Below, piece by piece: positions 1 through 6,601 of a stretch of 6,698 bases of DNA. Source of the stretch: a bacterium (GTDB taxonomy: Bacteria; Zhuqueibacterota; Zhuqueibacteria; Thermofontimicrobiales; Thermofontimicrobiaceae); contig DSAU01000097.1 in assembly GCA_011046315.1 (NCBI GenBank), positions 1 to 6,698 on the forward strand, written 5' to 3'. Under the pieces are notes generated by a model. That model did no database searches. It was not told the origin of the DNA and saw only the letters and a program-made list of their open reading frames with translations. Each line of letters opens with the position of its first letter. Position 1 is the stretch's first letter. A program made the position numbers and the translations under genes.

Positions 1-1991
1 CCGCCGCAGAGCTCCAGGCTGATATTACCGATCCGAATAACCCTCACCATTTCGCTGTACTTTTCTCCGAACAAGGCGATCGCGCCCATCTTTTTTGCTT
101 CATCAAACGGAAGCTGTAACACTTCAACTTTGACGTTTTCTAAAATATTGTGGTTGACCATCCTCTCAATTTCTAGCAACTGATCTTGAGAAAGTCGTTC
201 AAAATGGGTTAAATCGAACCGAAGTCGGAAAGGCGTCACCAGCGAACCAGCCTGATGAATATGGTTTCCCAGCAGTTGCTTCAACGCTGCCTGCAAAAGA
301 TGGGTTGCTGTATGGTTGCGGGCAGTGCCCAGACGATTGCCTCGCTTGACTCTGGCAGTAACCCTGGTTTGCTGAATATTTTCAGGGAGTTTGCCTTTAG
401 CCACATGGACGATTTTTTCGCCCTGTCTAATGGTGTCTTTCACTGAAAGCAGAAATTCACTTCCAACGATCTCCCCCTCATCACCGATCTGGCCTCCGGC
501 TTCTGCATAAAACGGTGTTTTATCCAATATCAGATAGATAAATTCATCGGCTTGCTTAAGCATTCGAATCTGTGACACGGTTTCCATCAGCTCGTAACCC
601 ACAAATTGTGAATCTTCGCCGGGCGACAGCCGTTCCCACTCATCCCAATCCACCACCAAATATTCCCTGATTCCGGCTTTTCTGGCACGGTCGCGCTGCT
701 TCTCCATCTCGACGTGAAAACCGGCTTCATCAACCGACATTCCCTTTTCTTCAGCCATCAATTGGGTCAAATCCAGCGGAAAACCATAGGTGTCGTACAA
801 CCGAAATGCCTGCTCCCCACTTATCCGGGATAGGCCTTTTTTTTGATAATCGTGCACCAATTTTTCAAACAATTCAATCCCTCTGTCGAGAGTTTTGCCG
901 AAACTTTCCTCTTCGGACTTTATCACCATTGAGACATATTGGTGCTTTTCTTTGATCTCCGGAAAAGCCTCACCCATAACATCGACCAGGGTCGGCACTA
1001 ATCTGTAAATTATTGGTTGTTGCACTTCCAGTGTCCGAGCGTAACGGGCAGCGCGACGCAAAATGCGGCGCAGCACATAGCCTCGTCCCTCATTTGACGG
1101 AAGCGCGCCGTCAGCGACGGCAAATGTCAGCGCCCGTACATGATCAGCAATGACCTGGTGAGCAACGCCCTCGCCGCCTTGAAGATAGGGCTTTCCGCTT
1201 AATTCGGAAATTTTTTCGATCAATGGTAAAAATAAATCCGTGTCATAATTTGATGTTTTATCCTGCAACACCGCGACAATGCGTTCAAAACCCATACCAG
1301 TGTCAACATGCTTTGAGGGCAGCTCTATCAAAGACCCATCATCTTCGCGATTAAACTGAATGAACACCAGATTCCACAGCTCAATAAAACGCGCGCAGCC
1401 GCCATTAACCTCGCATTTGTGTCCTGGTATGTGCTGCTTGTCGCAGGCTTGGGCGCCCATATCAAAATGAATTTCTGAACAGGGACCGCAAGGACCGACC
1501 TCGCCCATTTCCCAAAAATTGTCCTTTTCATCAAAACGACAAATCTGATTCGGACGAATGTCAGTCTGTTGGCGCCACAAATCTTCCGCCTCGTCATCCT
1601 CTCTAAAAACGGTCGCGAAAAGTCGGTCTTTGGGCAGTTTCCACAATTCGGTTAACAGCTCCCATGCCCAGATTATCGCCTCTTTTTTGTAATAATCACC
1701 AAACGACCAATTACCCAACATCTCAAAAAAAGTATGGTGGTAAGTGTCTCTGCCAACCTCCTCCAAATCGTTATGTTTACCACTGACACGAATACACTTC
1801 TGTGTGTTGACAGCTCGAGTATAATCACGCTTCTCAATACCGAGAAAGATATTTTTAAATTGATTCATACCGGCATTGGTAAACAGTAACGTCGGGTCAT
1901 CATAGGGCACCACCGACGAGCTGGGAACGAATTTATGGTTTTTGCTCTTAAAAAATTCAATAAAAGATTTTCGAATTTCTTTTGACGTCAT
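1..1991 (-). CDS. alaS: Alanine--tRNA ligase (AlaRS), 3' end cut off by the window edge
   Basis: Class II aminoacyl-tRNA synthetase that charges tRNA-Ala with alanine in the cytoplasm and hydrolyses mischarged Ser/Gly-tRNA-Ala. I read 663 complete codons from ATG 1991 with no internal stop. The catalytic core is typical: FTNAGMNQF (37-45), QKCIR (64-68), GKHNDLE (71-77), HHTFFEMLGNWSFGDY (85-100) and GEVGPCGPCSE (163-173). A Cys-containing insert follows, just before the ELWNLVF stretch. The editing domain shows the metal-binding HxxxH pair at H560 and H564. The last readable residues are ELCG, whose Cys662 is the expected third ligand, 98 residues after H564 as in E. coli. The partner His and the C-Ala/oligomerisation domain lie outside the window. 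An AGGGA (1998-2002) six bases before the ATG supports the start. It is 78 nt downstream of recX on the same strand and may be co-transcribed with recA-recX or use its own weak promoter. Identification is secure. Confidence 0.97.
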   Translation of the reverse strand, partial: MTSKEIRKSFIEFFKSKNHKFVPSSSVVPYDDPTLLFTNAGMNQFKNIFLGIEKRDYTRAVNTQKCIRVSGKHNDLEEVGRDTYHHTFFEMLGNWSFGDYYKKEAIIWAWELLTELWKLPKDRLFATVFREDDEAEDLWRQQTDIRPNQICRFDEKDNFWEMGEVGPCGPCSEIHFDMGAQACDKQHIPGHKCEVNGGCARFIELWNLVFIQFNREDDGSLIELPSKHVDTGMGFERIVAVLQDKTSNYDTDLFLPLIEKISELSGKPYLQGGEGVAHQVIADHVRALTFAVADGALPSNEGRGYVLRRILRRAARYARTLEVQQPIIYRLVPTLVDVMGEAFPEIKEKHQYVSMVIKSEEESFGKTLDRGIELFEKLVHDYQKKGLSRISGEQAFRLYDTYGFPLDLTQLMAEEKGMSVDEAGFHVEMEKQRDRARKAGIREYLVVDWDEWERLSPGEDSQFVGYELMETVSQIRMLKQADEFIYLILDKTPFYAEAGGQIGDEGEIVGSEFLLSVKDTIRQGEKIVHVAKGKLPENIQQTRVTARVKRGNRLGTARNHTATHLLQAALKQLLGNHIHQAGSLVTPFRLRFDLTHFERLSQDQLLEIERMVNHNILENVKVEVLQLPFDEAKKMGAIALFGEKYSEMVRVIRIGNISLELCG

Positions 1992-2069
1992 GGAAATTCC
2001 CTGAACTACTATAATTGTAACAGTTGATATTTTTTGCGGATGAATTAAATCAATTTTTTGATTATGGTT

Positions 2070-2717
2070 TTAATCGTCTTCTTGTTCCAAATTTTCCCAA
2101 TGGTCGAAAATTTGAGAAATTATCCCCCAACCGAAGCCCCGCCGCATTAACAGATCGTTCACTCGCTTTTTTGCTTTGCCCTCATCCACACTCTTTAGCT
2201 GAGCTTTTTTTCTTTTTGCCAGCCCCGCTGCCAGTTTATACTGGTCAAATTCACGGAAGATTTTCTCTAAGGTTTGTATTCTGAGATCAGGATCAATTCC
2301 TTTTTGTTTTAATTCTCGTTCCAGCAAAAATTCGCCCGAAGGTCGCGAGAGAATTTTCGACCGGGCAAAGCTTAGCGCAAATCGTTGATCATCAATTAAC
2401 TGCAACCGCTTCAAATCTTCAGTAACCGAATCGATGGTTGCGTGATCAAAGCCTGCGTTTTCCAACCTCGTTCTCAATTCGTTTTCACTGCGGTCCCGAT
2501 ACGAAAGCAAATTGAGCGCTCGTTCCTTGGCTTTATTTTTTTGTTCGTAAAGAATAATTTCTTTAATTTGATCTTCGGATAACACATCTCCTTTTTTTAA
2601 GCCGAATTTCAGCACCACATCCTGATGCAACCCAAAACCAAACTCCTCATCCAGAAAAATTGAGCAGCGATGCTTGCTTTTTTTTTGGACAGATATTTTA
2701 GTAATCGTGAGCGACAT
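2070..2717 (-). CDS. recX: Regulatory protein RecX
   Basis: 215-residue RecX-family protein. In studied bacteria RecX binds within the RecA filament groove and modulates, usually inhibits, filament growth, ATPase and coprotease activity. After a basic, beta-rich N-terminal segment (1-45), the protein is helical and shows the expected three-helix tandem modules. Family signatures are SYRDRSENEL (72-81) and LQLIDDQRFA (105-114), followed by a third module ending in an acidic tail (EQEDD). The length is within the usual bacterial range. It begins 22 nt after the recA stop, the classic recA-recX arrangement, so co-transcription is likely. No Shine-Dalgarno sequence is visible before ATG 2717. No other in-frame start is apparent nearby, so translation may be weak or coupled to recA, which would keep RecX below RecA. 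Codons 11-14 contain a run of nine A on the coding strand, a potential slippage site. Confidence 0.95.
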   Translation of the reverse strand: MSLTITKISVQKKSKHRCSIFLDEEFGFGLHQDVVLKFGLKKGDVLSEDQIKEIILYEQKNKAKERALNLLSYRDRSENELRTRLENAGFDHATIDSVTEDLKRLQLIDDQRFALSFARSKILSRPSGEFLLERELKQKGIDPDLRIQTLEKIFREFDQYKLAAGLAKRKKAQLKSVDEGKAKKRVNDLLMRRGFGWGIISQIFDHWENLEQEDD

Positions 2718-2739
2718 TTGTTGGCTACATTAAGGGTGA

Positions 2740-3792
2740 TCAACTGGCAGTTTTTTTGTCGCTATCATCAGCGTTGGGCGCTGAAACGGAAGGCGTTATT
2801 CCCAATGCCTTTCTGACCTTCAGCTCAATTTCCTGAAAAATATCCGGATTTTCGATCAGGAACTTTTTCACATTTTCTCTACCCTGGCCCAGCCGCTCCT
2901 GTCCATAAGAGAACCAGGTTCCACTTTTTTCAATGATGTCATTTTGAACCGCGACATCAATGATATCTCCCTCCTTTGAGATGCCAGTGCCGTACATAAT
3001 GTCAAATTCGGCTTCACGAAACGGCGGGGCAACTTTGTTTTTAACCACTTTAACTTTAGTCCGATTCCCGATGACGTTTTCCCGGTCTTTAATAGAGGCG
3101 ATTCTCCGAATATCGATTCGAACTGATGCATAAAATTTTAGCGCCCTCCCCCCGGTCGTTGTTTCAGGATTGCCAAACAAAACGCCGATTTTTTCACGAA
3201 GCTGGTTGATGAAAATCACACTGGTATTTGTTTTGCTGATCGCTCCGGACAGTTTTCTCATTGCCTGGGACATGAGCCTGGCTTGCAAACCCATTTGAGC
3301 GTCACCCATTTCACCTTCAATTTCAGCTCTGGGAACCAGGGCAGCCACAGAGTCAACCACAACTACATCCAACGCCCCGCTGCGAACCAAAGTTTCCGCA
3401 ATCTCCAGCGCCTGCTCACCAGTATCCGGTTGGGAAATCAACAAATTGTCTGTGTCTACTCCCAAATTCTTGGAATAGTGTGCATCTAACGCATGTTCGG
3501 CATCGACAAACGCAGCCAGCCCGCCAGCTTTTTGCGCCTCTGCTATAATGTGCAGCGCCAGCGTCGTCTTTCCTGATGACTCGGGTCCGAAAATTTCAAT
3601 AATTCTACCGCGAGGAATCCCGCCGATTCCCAAAGCAGCATCAAGAGAAATCGATCCGGTGGAAATGGTTTTGATACGCTCAAAAATTCGGTCCTGTCCC
3701 AACCGCATTATCGATCCTTTTCCGAACTGTTTGTCTATTTGAGAAATTGCCAGCTCAAGCGCTCGTTTTTTTTCAACATTATCTTCTGCCAT
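2740..3792 (-). CDS. recA: Recombinase RecA
   Basis: 350-residue RecA, the ATP-dependent strand-exchange protein of homologous recombination and coprotease for LexA-type repressors. All hallmarks are present: Walker A GPESSGKT (69-76), catalytic glutamate in DAEH (E99), Walker B VVVVD (143-147), loop L1 around EGEMGDAQMG (159-168), NQLR (196-199) leading into loop L2 with FGNPETTTGG (206-215), and KVVKNKVAPPF (248-258). The C-terminal tail is short and mixed-charge, ending DDSDKKTAS, less acidic than in E. coli. I chose ATG 3792 because it gives the family's normal N-terminus (MAEDN, then KKRALELAISQIDKQFGKG) and has a strong GGAGG six bases upstream. The frame stays open for 31 more codons to ATG 3885, but that would overlap thpR and add an unconserved extension. 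It lies 34 nt after thpR. No intein or frameshift is seen. Confidence 0.99.
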   Translation of the reverse strand: MAEDNVEKKRALELAISQIDKQFGKGSIMRLGQDRIFERIKTISTGSISLDAALGIGGIPRGRIIEIFGPESSGKTTLALHIIAEAQKAGGLAAFVDAEHALDAHYSKNLGVDTDNLLISQPDTGEQALEIAETLVRSGALDVVVVDSVAALVPRAEIEGEMGDAQMGLQARLMSQAMRKLSGAISKTNTSVIFINQLREKIGVLFGNPETTTGGRALKFYASVRIDIRRIASIKDRENVIGNRTKVKVVKNKVAPPFREAEFDIMYGTGISKEGDIIDVAVQNDIIEKSGTWFSYGQERLGQGRENVKKFLIENPDIFQEIELKVRKALGITPSVSAPNADDSDKKTAS

Positions 3793-3798
3793 TGGAAT

Positions 3799-3803
3799 CC
3801 TCC
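3799..3803 (-). promoter_or_regulatory. Strong ribosome binding site of recA
   Basis: GGAGG on the minus strand, six bases before ATG 3792. This is the strongest Shine-Dalgarno match in the window and decides the recA start against the longer open frame reaching to 3885. It fits the high expression expected of RecA. The flanking recX and thpR genes lack a comparable site. Confidence 0.85.
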
Positions 3804-3826
3804 ATCCAGTGTTTAAGTCGGTTATT

Positions 3827-4393
3827 TCATTGTAATGGTACTTTTTGGATCGGAGTATGAATTGCTCCCTGCGACGTAAGCTCACTTTTAATCAATTGTA
3901 TTTCTGAAACCATAAACGCCCCGGCGACAAAGTCTTGATTCTTTTCCACCTGTTCCAGCAACTCTTCAAGCCCCTGCCAGCGCTTAATTCTGCAAATTGT
4001 CAAATGTGCAGAATAGGGGCGATTTTCTTCAGCAAAACCGAGCGTGTTTAGGCGGCGATCTATGGATGAAGCCAATATGCTGAGTCCGGATGCACCATCA
4101 GTAACGCCACACCAGAGCACTCGAGGGCGTTTCAAATTGGGAAATGCACCAAGCCCCTCAAGTTTTATCTGGAACGGTGACGTTCCGGTTGTTGCAGCGT
4201 TTAATTGACTGATAATTTTATCCAACAACGACTCTTCAGTCGCACCCAAAAATTTGAGCGTCAGATGCAGACCCCGGGGCTTTACCCAATTTACTTTGTC
4301 GCCGTACTGTTTCAACTCAGACTGTAGCTCTGCAACCTTTGTTTTTATTCCCGGAGGAATTTCCACCGCTATAAAAGTGCGTATCTTTGCCAT
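3827..4393 (-). CDS. thpR: RNA 2',3'-cyclic phosphodiesterase (ThpR/LigT, 2H superfamily)
   Basis: 188-residue protein of the 2H phosphoesterase family. Characterised members hydrolyse RNA 2',3'-cyclic phosphate ends and can reversibly join tRNA halves through 2'-5' linkages in vitro; the physiological role in bacteria is unsettled. The N-terminus RTFIAVEIP (5-13) is typical. The two catalytic HxTx motifs are HLTL (43-46, followed by KFLG) and HLTI (130-133, preceded by ENRPYSAH). The spacing of about 87 residues and the total length match the family. The internal FPNLKRPRVLW stretch (84-94) is also characteristic. ATG 4393 gives the canonical N-terminus, but no Shine-Dalgarno is visible: seven T residues on the coding strand directly precede the ATG. 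It is the first gene behind a good promoter at 4438-4466 and ends 34 nt before recA, so its transcript probably continues into recA-recX. Confidence 0.94.
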   Translation of the reverse strand: MAKIRTFIAVEIPPGIKTKVAELQSELKQYGDKVNWVKPRGLHLTLKFLGATEESLLDKIISQLNAATTGTSPFQIKLEGLGAFPNLKRPRVLWCGVTDGASGLSILASSIDRRLNTLGFAEENRPYSAHLTICRIKRWQGLEELLEQVEKNQDFVAGAFMVSEIQLIKSELTSQGAIHTPIQKVPLQ

Positions 4394-4437
4394 AAAAAAA
4401 TCGGAATTTATCGATCATAAGTTGAACCAATAAAATC

Positions 4438-4466
4438 AATATAAGCTAAACATTTTAATTAATCAA
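4438..4466 (-). promoter_or_regulatory. Candidate sigma70-type promoter for thpR-recA-recX
   Basis: On the minus strand a -35 box TTGATT (4461-4466) is separated by exactly 17 nt from a -10 box TATATT (4438-4443). The -10 matches the consensus in five of six positions and the -35 in four. Initiation would fall near 4431, leaving a leader of about 38 nt before thpR. It lies in the AT-rich gap after cinA and faces recA, which suggests that thpR-recA-recX can be expressed independently of pgpA-cinA. I see no E. coli-type or Bacillus-type LexA box around it. AT-rich sequence produces such matches by chance, hence the moderate confidence. Confidence 0.55.
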
Positions 4467-4571
4467 GGAAATTTTTTTCTTTAATGTATTACATGATTTA
4501 CAGTTGGAAAACTGATACCATCGCCTTTTGGCATAGATGTCTTTTATTTGCAGTACTTCGTCGGGAATGAT

Positions 4572-5777
4572 TCAAATTAAATATTGATATAAAAAATGCA
4601 GACAAGCTGATTCAATCCTTTTTATTGCGATCTCCGGAGGAAAGGGATAGCTCTGTTCAGAGAAAATTGTCTGGTCTTGATCGGAAAGTGCGATAAAGGT
4701 TCCCTTTTCAATCTGGGGCTTGAAGGCGACCGCCAACGCCAGATCTGAGTTCATTGCTGTTCGCGTCCATTCCGCTAACCAGCGTACTCCTGGTTCAGAA
4801 TAAATGTTTTCCGGCTGTGATTTCAGTTGCTTCAGGTTGAATATCGATTTTAAATGTTCGGCTGAGCTTATCACTAGTCCCTGGATGAAAAATTCTTCAG
4901 GTTTGTCATTTCTGGTAAACAGCGATGAAATTGCAGCTCGGGTTCCCAGTTCAGCGACAGAGATTGTCTTGTTTTGTCGTTTCAATAAGCCGGCGACCAC
5001 TTCATCAAATGTTTCATCATCGGTGCCCCAGATGTTTTTTGAAACACGATTCCTGATAAATTGTTCCACTCGTTCGATTTTTTCGCGGCACTGTTCCTCA
5101 AATTTCCCGCGGGAAGTCACCCGAACGTCAACTCTGCCAAGCTGCGGTAAAAATGCTATTTTTGCATCTTTTTCCAGCTCAGCAATATCACCCAGTTGTT
5201 CAAACAAGTAAGATTCGGGTATACCCGAAGTATGCAGCACCCGCTTAAGGATAATTTGATCGTTAATCTTTTTCAGGTGAGGAACGATGACATCATTCAT
5301 AATCGCCAGCGCTTCCACTGGTACACCCGGCAGTACGAAAAACAGCTTATTCTCGCGCTTAAATAACAGCGCTGGCGCTGTTCCAACGGGATTTTCAAGC
5401 ACTTTTGCTGTTGTTGGCACCATTGCCTGAGCAATGTTACTTTCAGTCAATACTAAATTTCTCTTTTTAAATCGCTGTTGCAGCCGGTTGAATGTCGCTT
5501 TATGCAACACCATGTCTGTTTTAAAATAATCAGCAAATACTTTTTTTGTAATGTCGTCATGAGTCGGTCCCAGACCACCCGTTGTAATGATAACATCCGC
5601 ACGCTGCTGCGCCTGAACCAGCGCCGCATTGATGTTATGCTCATCGTCGCCCACTGTTGTGATCCAATTTACATCGAACCCAATATCGGTCAGCGCCCCA
5701 GAGATAAATGCTGCATTGGTGTTTATGGTCTGACCAATAAGCAATTCATCTCCAATGGAAATAATTTCTGCTATCAT
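4572..5777 (-). CDS. cinA: CinA-family protein with intact MoCF-like domain and degenerate PncC (amidase) domain
   Basis: 401-residue CinA homologue. Two-domain CinA proteins combine an N-terminal COG1058/MoCF-like ADP-ribose pyrophosphatase domain with a C-terminal PncC domain that deamidates nicotinamide mononucleotide, in pyridine-nucleotide repair and salvage. The N-terminal part is well conserved: GDELLIGQ (9-16), GGLGPTHDDIT (67-77), NPVGTAP (129-135), LPGVPVE (149-155), TSGIPES (183-189) and AFLPQLGRVDVRVT (208-221), then WGTDDETFDEVV (250-261) at the domain junction. The C-terminal domain keeps the length and overall layout, but the usual AESCTGG is AELGTRA (275-281), which removes the nucleophilic Ser. 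The SGIAGPxGG region is replaced by a shortened AFKPQIEKGT (351-360). Amidase activity is therefore unlikely. ATG 5777 is chosen because MIAEIISIGDELL is the family N-terminus and AGGA (5786-5789) precedes it by eight bases; the ATG at 5804 lacks this support. It lies 49 nt after pgpA. Confidence 0.93.
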   Translation of the reverse strand: MIAEIISIGDELLIGQTINTNAAFISGALTDIGFDVNWITTVGDDEHNINAALVQAQQRADVIITTGGLGPTHDDITKKVFADYFKTDMVLHKATFNRLQQRFKKRNLVLTESNIAQAMVPTTAKVLENPVGTAPALLFKRENKLFFVLPGVPVEALAIMNDVIVPHLKKINDQIILKRVLHTSGIPESYLFEQLGDIAELEKDAKIAFLPQLGRVDVRVTSRGKFEEQCREKIERVEQFIRNRVSKNIWGTDDETFDEVVAGLLKRQNKTISVAELGTRAAISSLFTRNDKPEEFFIQGLVISSAEHLKSIFNLKQLKSQPENIYSEPGVRWLAEWTRTAMNSDLALAVAFKPQIEKGTFIALSDQDQTIFSEQSYPFPPEIAIKRIESACLHFLYQYLI

Positions 5778-5785
5778 AAAATTTA

Positions 5786-5789
5786 TCCT
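5786..5789 (-). promoter_or_regulatory. Ribosome binding site deciding the cinA start
   Basis: AGGA on the minus strand, eight bases before ATG 5777. It favours this start over an in-frame ATG nine codons upstream (5804) and gives the conserved CinA N-terminus. Confidence 0.6.
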
Positions 5790-5826
5790 GATGGTTAGAT
5801 CCAATTCTTTTCATCAGCAGCCAGAT

Positions 5827-6306
5827 TTACACAACAGCGACGATCATTCTCGCGACGTGTAGTATCACATTAGCCAGGATACCAGCTGCGATATCATCGA
5901 GCATAATACCCCATCCCGACGGCAACTTTTCAAATTTATTGACCGGAAACGGCTTTACAATATCAAAGAATCGAAACAACACAAACGCGGCAGCTACAAA
6001 AGTTGCTGTTTTTGGAAGCGCCAGCAGAGCAAACAACATCCCGACAATTTCATCAATGACGATAATCTGTGGATCGGAATGTGTTTGATCACCGCTACTT
6101 ATTTGAATAAACCGTTCCGTCAGAGATGAGCTTACTACCCCGACCACCGTACCCATAATCAGCAAAACAACAAACCAGATCCATTCTATTTCAGGGGCAA
6201 ACCAGTAGCCCACAGTTAATGCCAGGGCGCCCATGGTTCCGGGTCCATAGGGGAAATATCCGATACCGAATCCGGTAGCTATGCATCGAGCCAGCAAGTA
6301 TTTCAT
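5827..6306 (-). CDS. pgpA: Phosphatidylglycerophosphatase A
   Basis: 159-residue integral membrane phosphatase that dephosphorylates phosphatidylglycerophosphate to phosphatidylglycerol, the last step after PgsA. The family signatures are all present: ATGFGIGYFPYGPGT (10-24), DPQIIVIDEIVGM (78-90) with the acidic DE pair, LFRFFDIVKPFP (110-121) and GWGIMLDDIAAG (131-142) with the DD pair. Hydrophobic segments around 26-37, 41-59, 88-110 and 139-158 suggest an inner-membrane protein with about four spans. ATG 6306 is preferred because GAGAGG (6311-6316) lies just upstream and the product begins like other PgpA proteins. ATG 6318, which would add four residues, overlaps that site and has no clear site of its own. 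It is the first recognisable gene of the cluster. pgsA, a frequent neighbour, is not in the window. Confidence 0.96.
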   Translation of the reverse strand: MKYLLARCIATGFGIGYFPYGPGTMGALALTVGYWFAPEIEWIWFVVLLIMGTVVGVVSSSLTERFIQISSGDQTHSDPQIIVIDEIVGMLFALLALPKTATFVAAAFVLFRFFDIVKPFPVNKFEKLPSGWGIMLDDIAAGILANVILHVARMIVAVV

Positions 6307-6395
6307 TTCGCCTCTCATTAACTTTTACAGTAACCATCCATCAATAAATATTAGTTTGAAACAGATCCCATGTATGGCCTTATCCATCCAACAAG

Positions 6396-6424
6396 CTTAA
6401 ACGGTTTTCAGTGTATATTTTCAA
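6396..6424 (-). promoter_or_regulatory. Possible proximal promoter of pgpA-cinA
   Basis: On the minus strand TTGAAA (6419-6424; five of six matches to the -35 consensus) is followed after 17 nt by TTTAAG (6396-6401; four of six matches to the -10). It would start transcription near 6389, about 83 nt before pgpA. The spacing is ideal but the -10 is poor, so this is a suggestion only. Confidence 0.3.
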
Positions 6425-6432
6425 TTCACCTC

Positions 6433-6453
6433 AGCCGCGCCGGCTTTTTGTTT
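6433..6453 (+). terminator. Candidate intrinsic terminator on the plus strand
   Basis: AGCCG (6433-6437), loop CGC, CGGCT (6441-6445), then TTTTG and TTT. A GC-rich five-base-pair stem directly followed by a T-tract is the form of a Rho-independent terminator read on the plus strand. The stem is short. No plus-strand gene precedes it in the window, so it could end an unrecognised small or antisense transcript, or be chance. On the minus strand the tract is A-rich before the stem, so it would not terminate transcription entering pgpA. Confidence 0.35.
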
Positions 6454-6574
6454 AAGAATCAGATGGAATAAAAATTTTAGCGCAAGATTTCAGAAGTGAA
6501 ATAAGGTGGCAGCGATTATAGATAAAATACTTCACCGCGGTGAAAACAGTTAAAAACACAACGACCAACATCAT
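6452..6574 (-). CDS. Doubtful small ORF: possible 40-residue single-span membrane peptide
   Basis: From ATG 6574 the minus strand encodes 40 residues, starting MMLVVVFLTVFTAVKYF and ending in FIPSDS. The first ~19 residues could form one transmembrane helix, followed by a basic, Cys-containing tail. The frame is open for about 20 further codons upstream, up to a TAG near 6656, so a TTG start at 6601 is also possible. I do not recognise it. There is no Shine-Dalgarno before the ATG. Open frames of this length arise by chance in AT-rich DNA, and a candidate -10 box overlaps the ATG. It could be a real small protein, a decayed gene end, or nothing. Confidence 0.15.
   Translation of the reverse strand: MMLVVVFLTVFTAVKYFIYNRCHLISLLKSCAKIFIPSDS
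6531..6544. promoter_or_regulatory. Perfect 14-bp palindrome, possible operator
   Basis: TTCACCGCGGTGAA is a perfect inverted repeat without spacer, the form expected of a site for a dimeric repressor or activator. It lies about 20-35 nt downstream of the start predicted for the candidate promoter at 6573-6601. A half-site TTCACC recurs at 6425-6430 beside the proximal pgpA promoter candidate. As RNA it could form only a five-base-pair hairpin with a CGCG loop and no good T-tract, so a terminator is less likely. No regulator can be named. Confidence 0.35.
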
Positions 6575-6601
6575 ATTATCAACAAACTGAATCGATTTCA
6601 A
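6573..6601 (-). promoter_or_regulatory. Possible distal minus-strand promoter upstream of pgpA
   Basis: TTGAAA (6596-6601; five of six -35 matches) and TAATAT (6573-6578; four of six -10 matches) are 17 nt apart on the minus strand. The start would be near 6566, giving a leader of about 260 nt to pgpA that includes the palindrome at 6531-6544. It overlaps the start of the doubtful small ORF, so the two readings compete. Confidence 0.3.

Noticed and set aside
1328..1597. 89-codon minus-strand open frame
   Set aside because: It lies inside alaS in another frame of the same strand. The alaS frame carries the conserved AlaRS motifs here, including GEVGPCGPCSE, so this is a shadow.
1992..2069. 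Possible independent promoter or terminator between recX and alaS
   Set aside because: Only weak TTGATT- and TATCAA-like boxes and a five-base inverted repeat with a long loop are present; none is better than chance in such AT-rich DNA.
2868..3131. 87-codon minus-strand frame within recA, and a plus-strand frame at 3283-3489
   Set aside because: Both overlap strongly conserved recA sequence in other frames and resemble no known protein.
3793..3885. N-terminal extension of recA by 31 residues to ATG 3885
   Set aside because: It overlaps the end of thpR, is not part of the RecA family N-terminus, and the perfect GGAGG points to ATG 3792.
4501..4514. Hairpin CAGTT-GGAA-AACTG after cinA
   Set aside because: A five-base-pair AT-rich stem with no T-tract on either strand; not convincing as a terminator.
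4455..4571. In-frame continuation of cinA for about 34 codons beyond its TGA, containing a CKSC motif
   Set aside because: CinA already ends at the usual C-terminal length. The extension has no start codon support, overlaps the candidate thpR promoter, and a run this short can be chance; no sign of recoding is visible.
4804..5211. 135-codon plus-strand open frame opposite cinA, and a similar one at 5478-5798
   Set aside because: Both are antisense to conserved cinA coding sequence, lack ribosome sites and have low-complexity, Ser/Cys/Arg-rich translations typical of antisense frames.
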